DNA of 31,060 nt, taken from NCBI GenBank assembly GCA_958418815.1, contig CATZGB010000035.1, positions 1-31,060 of the forward strand. The letters are read 5' to 3'. The stretch is from an uncultured Bacteroidales bacterium. GTDB lineage: Bacteria > Bacteroidota > Bacteroidia > Bacteroidales > Muribaculaceae. Shown piece after piece: positions 30,950 to 31,060 of this stretch. Under the pieces are notes generated by a model. The model was not told where the DNA came from. It made no database searches and saw only the letters and a list, made by a program, of their open reading frames with translations. Each line of letters begins with the position of its first letter. Within the stretch, counting starts at the first letter, position 1. The position numbers and the translations under genes were made by a program.

Positions 30950-31009
30950 GTTTGCCCGACATGTGCATAATCTAACGGGTGAAAGTCCCGAGCGCGCCCC
31001 GATAGCGGG
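30950..31009 (+). mobile_element. 5' end of a class C group II intron (fragment)
   Basis: GTTTGCCCGACATG starting at 30950 and ATCTAACGGGTGAAAGTCCCG (about 30970-30990) resemble the 5' end of bacterial group IIC introns. From memory, Bacillus halodurans B.h.I1 begins GTGTGCCCGGCATGGGTGCA and has a GGGTGAGAGTCCCG hairpin at the same distance. The position right behind a terminator stem-loop is the usual insertion site of this class. Only about 60 bases are seen before a probable insertion-sequence end, so the intron may be interrupted, or its catalytic domains and reverse transcriptase may lie beyond the window. Confidence 0.7.
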
Positions 31010-31060
31010 GTATCCGTCCGAAATAGGCCGACTTTATCAAAGCGTTTTTGGTTGCGAACT
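31010..31060. mobile_element. Probable insertion-sequence start (left terminal repeat at 31010-31034)
   Basis: Bases 31010-31034 (GTATCCGTCCGAAAT onward) are the inverted copy of 29-53 with two differences. Reading inward from each end of the window the two copies agree, as the left and right terminal repeats of one insertion sequence would. The remaining 26 bases show no coding sequence. A hairpin CCCCG-ATAG-CGGGG (30997-31010) abuts the repeat. Confidence 0.5.

Noticed and set aside
1..31060. Composite transposon spanning the whole window
   Set aside because: The ends share a probable insertion-sequence repeat, but the content is core housekeeping (ribosomal proteins, lpxK, rsgA) and the repeats fit two independent same-orientation copies or an assembly break better than a 31-kb mobile unit.
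1..31060. CRISPR arrays, tRNA or rRNA genes, prophage, toxin-antitoxin or defence genes
   Set aside because: Gaps between genes were read for spaced repeats, cloverleaf patterns and small gene pairs; none was found.

Overview
This window is Bacteroidota chromosome, almost certainly order Bacteroidales. It carries a SusC/SusD pair, a peptidase with a type IX secretion (T9SS) sorting tail, the Bacteroidota-only small protein DUF4295 next to L33/L28, and a DUF4421 outer-membrane protein. Promoters repeatedly fit the Bacteroidota pattern of TTTG, a spacer of about 20 bp, then TAnnTTTG. Shine-Dalgarno sequences are not evident. The DNA is fairly GC-rich for the order; a Muribaculaceae-like gut lineage is plausible but unproven.

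Layout. Positions 1-53 look like the end of an insertion sequence, and 54-394 holds no supported gene. From 5236 leftward runs a housekeeping operon, sppA-lpxK-punA-thiL, with a strong promoter at 5333-5364. From 6178 leftward runs a ribosomal-protein operon, rpmB-rpmG-DUF4295; the last is a 49-codon gene at 5548-5697 that is easy to miss. A NatAB-type ABC exporter (8638 to 6406) follows. Rightward from 8775 are an NlpC/P60 lipoprotein and an acyltransferase. rsgA (minus) and a winged-helix DUF2582 gene (plus) diverge around 11.75-12.03 kb. From 18915 leftward lies a C1B aminopeptidase, then a closely packed set: an unrecognised 742-residue lipoprotein that looks like a six-hairpin glycosidase, a SusA-like GH13 enzyme, a YfcE-like phosphodiesterase and a SPOR lipoprotein. 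rpmE2 (type B L31) stands alone at 19143. A DUF4421 protein with a small membrane protein, and then a T9SS-type subtilisin, are on the minus strand. A 715-bp intergenic region separates the subtilisin from a rightward susC-susD-lipoprotein operon that ends at a strong terminator at 30911-30948.

How the genes may work together. The 742-residue lipoprotein and the GH13 enzyme overlap by four bases and probably act together on alpha-glucans in the envelope. The susC-susD-lipoprotein operon has no glycosidase beside it. Its divergent neighbour is a secreted peptidase, so a peptide or glycoprotein substrate is as plausible as a glycan.

Mobile DNA. Directly behind the last terminator the sequence turns into what looks like the 5' end of a class C group II intron, a type known to insert behind terminators. 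About 60 bases later a 25-base sequence appears that matches positions 29-53 in inverted orientation (23 of 25). The best reading is left and right terminal repeats of the same insertion sequence at the two ends of the window.

No CRISPR array, tRNA, rRNA, prophage or defence cluster was seen. The less-described items are the 742-residue lipoprotein with its GH13 partner, the internally duplicated lipoprotein after susD, and the intron/insertion-sequence junction.
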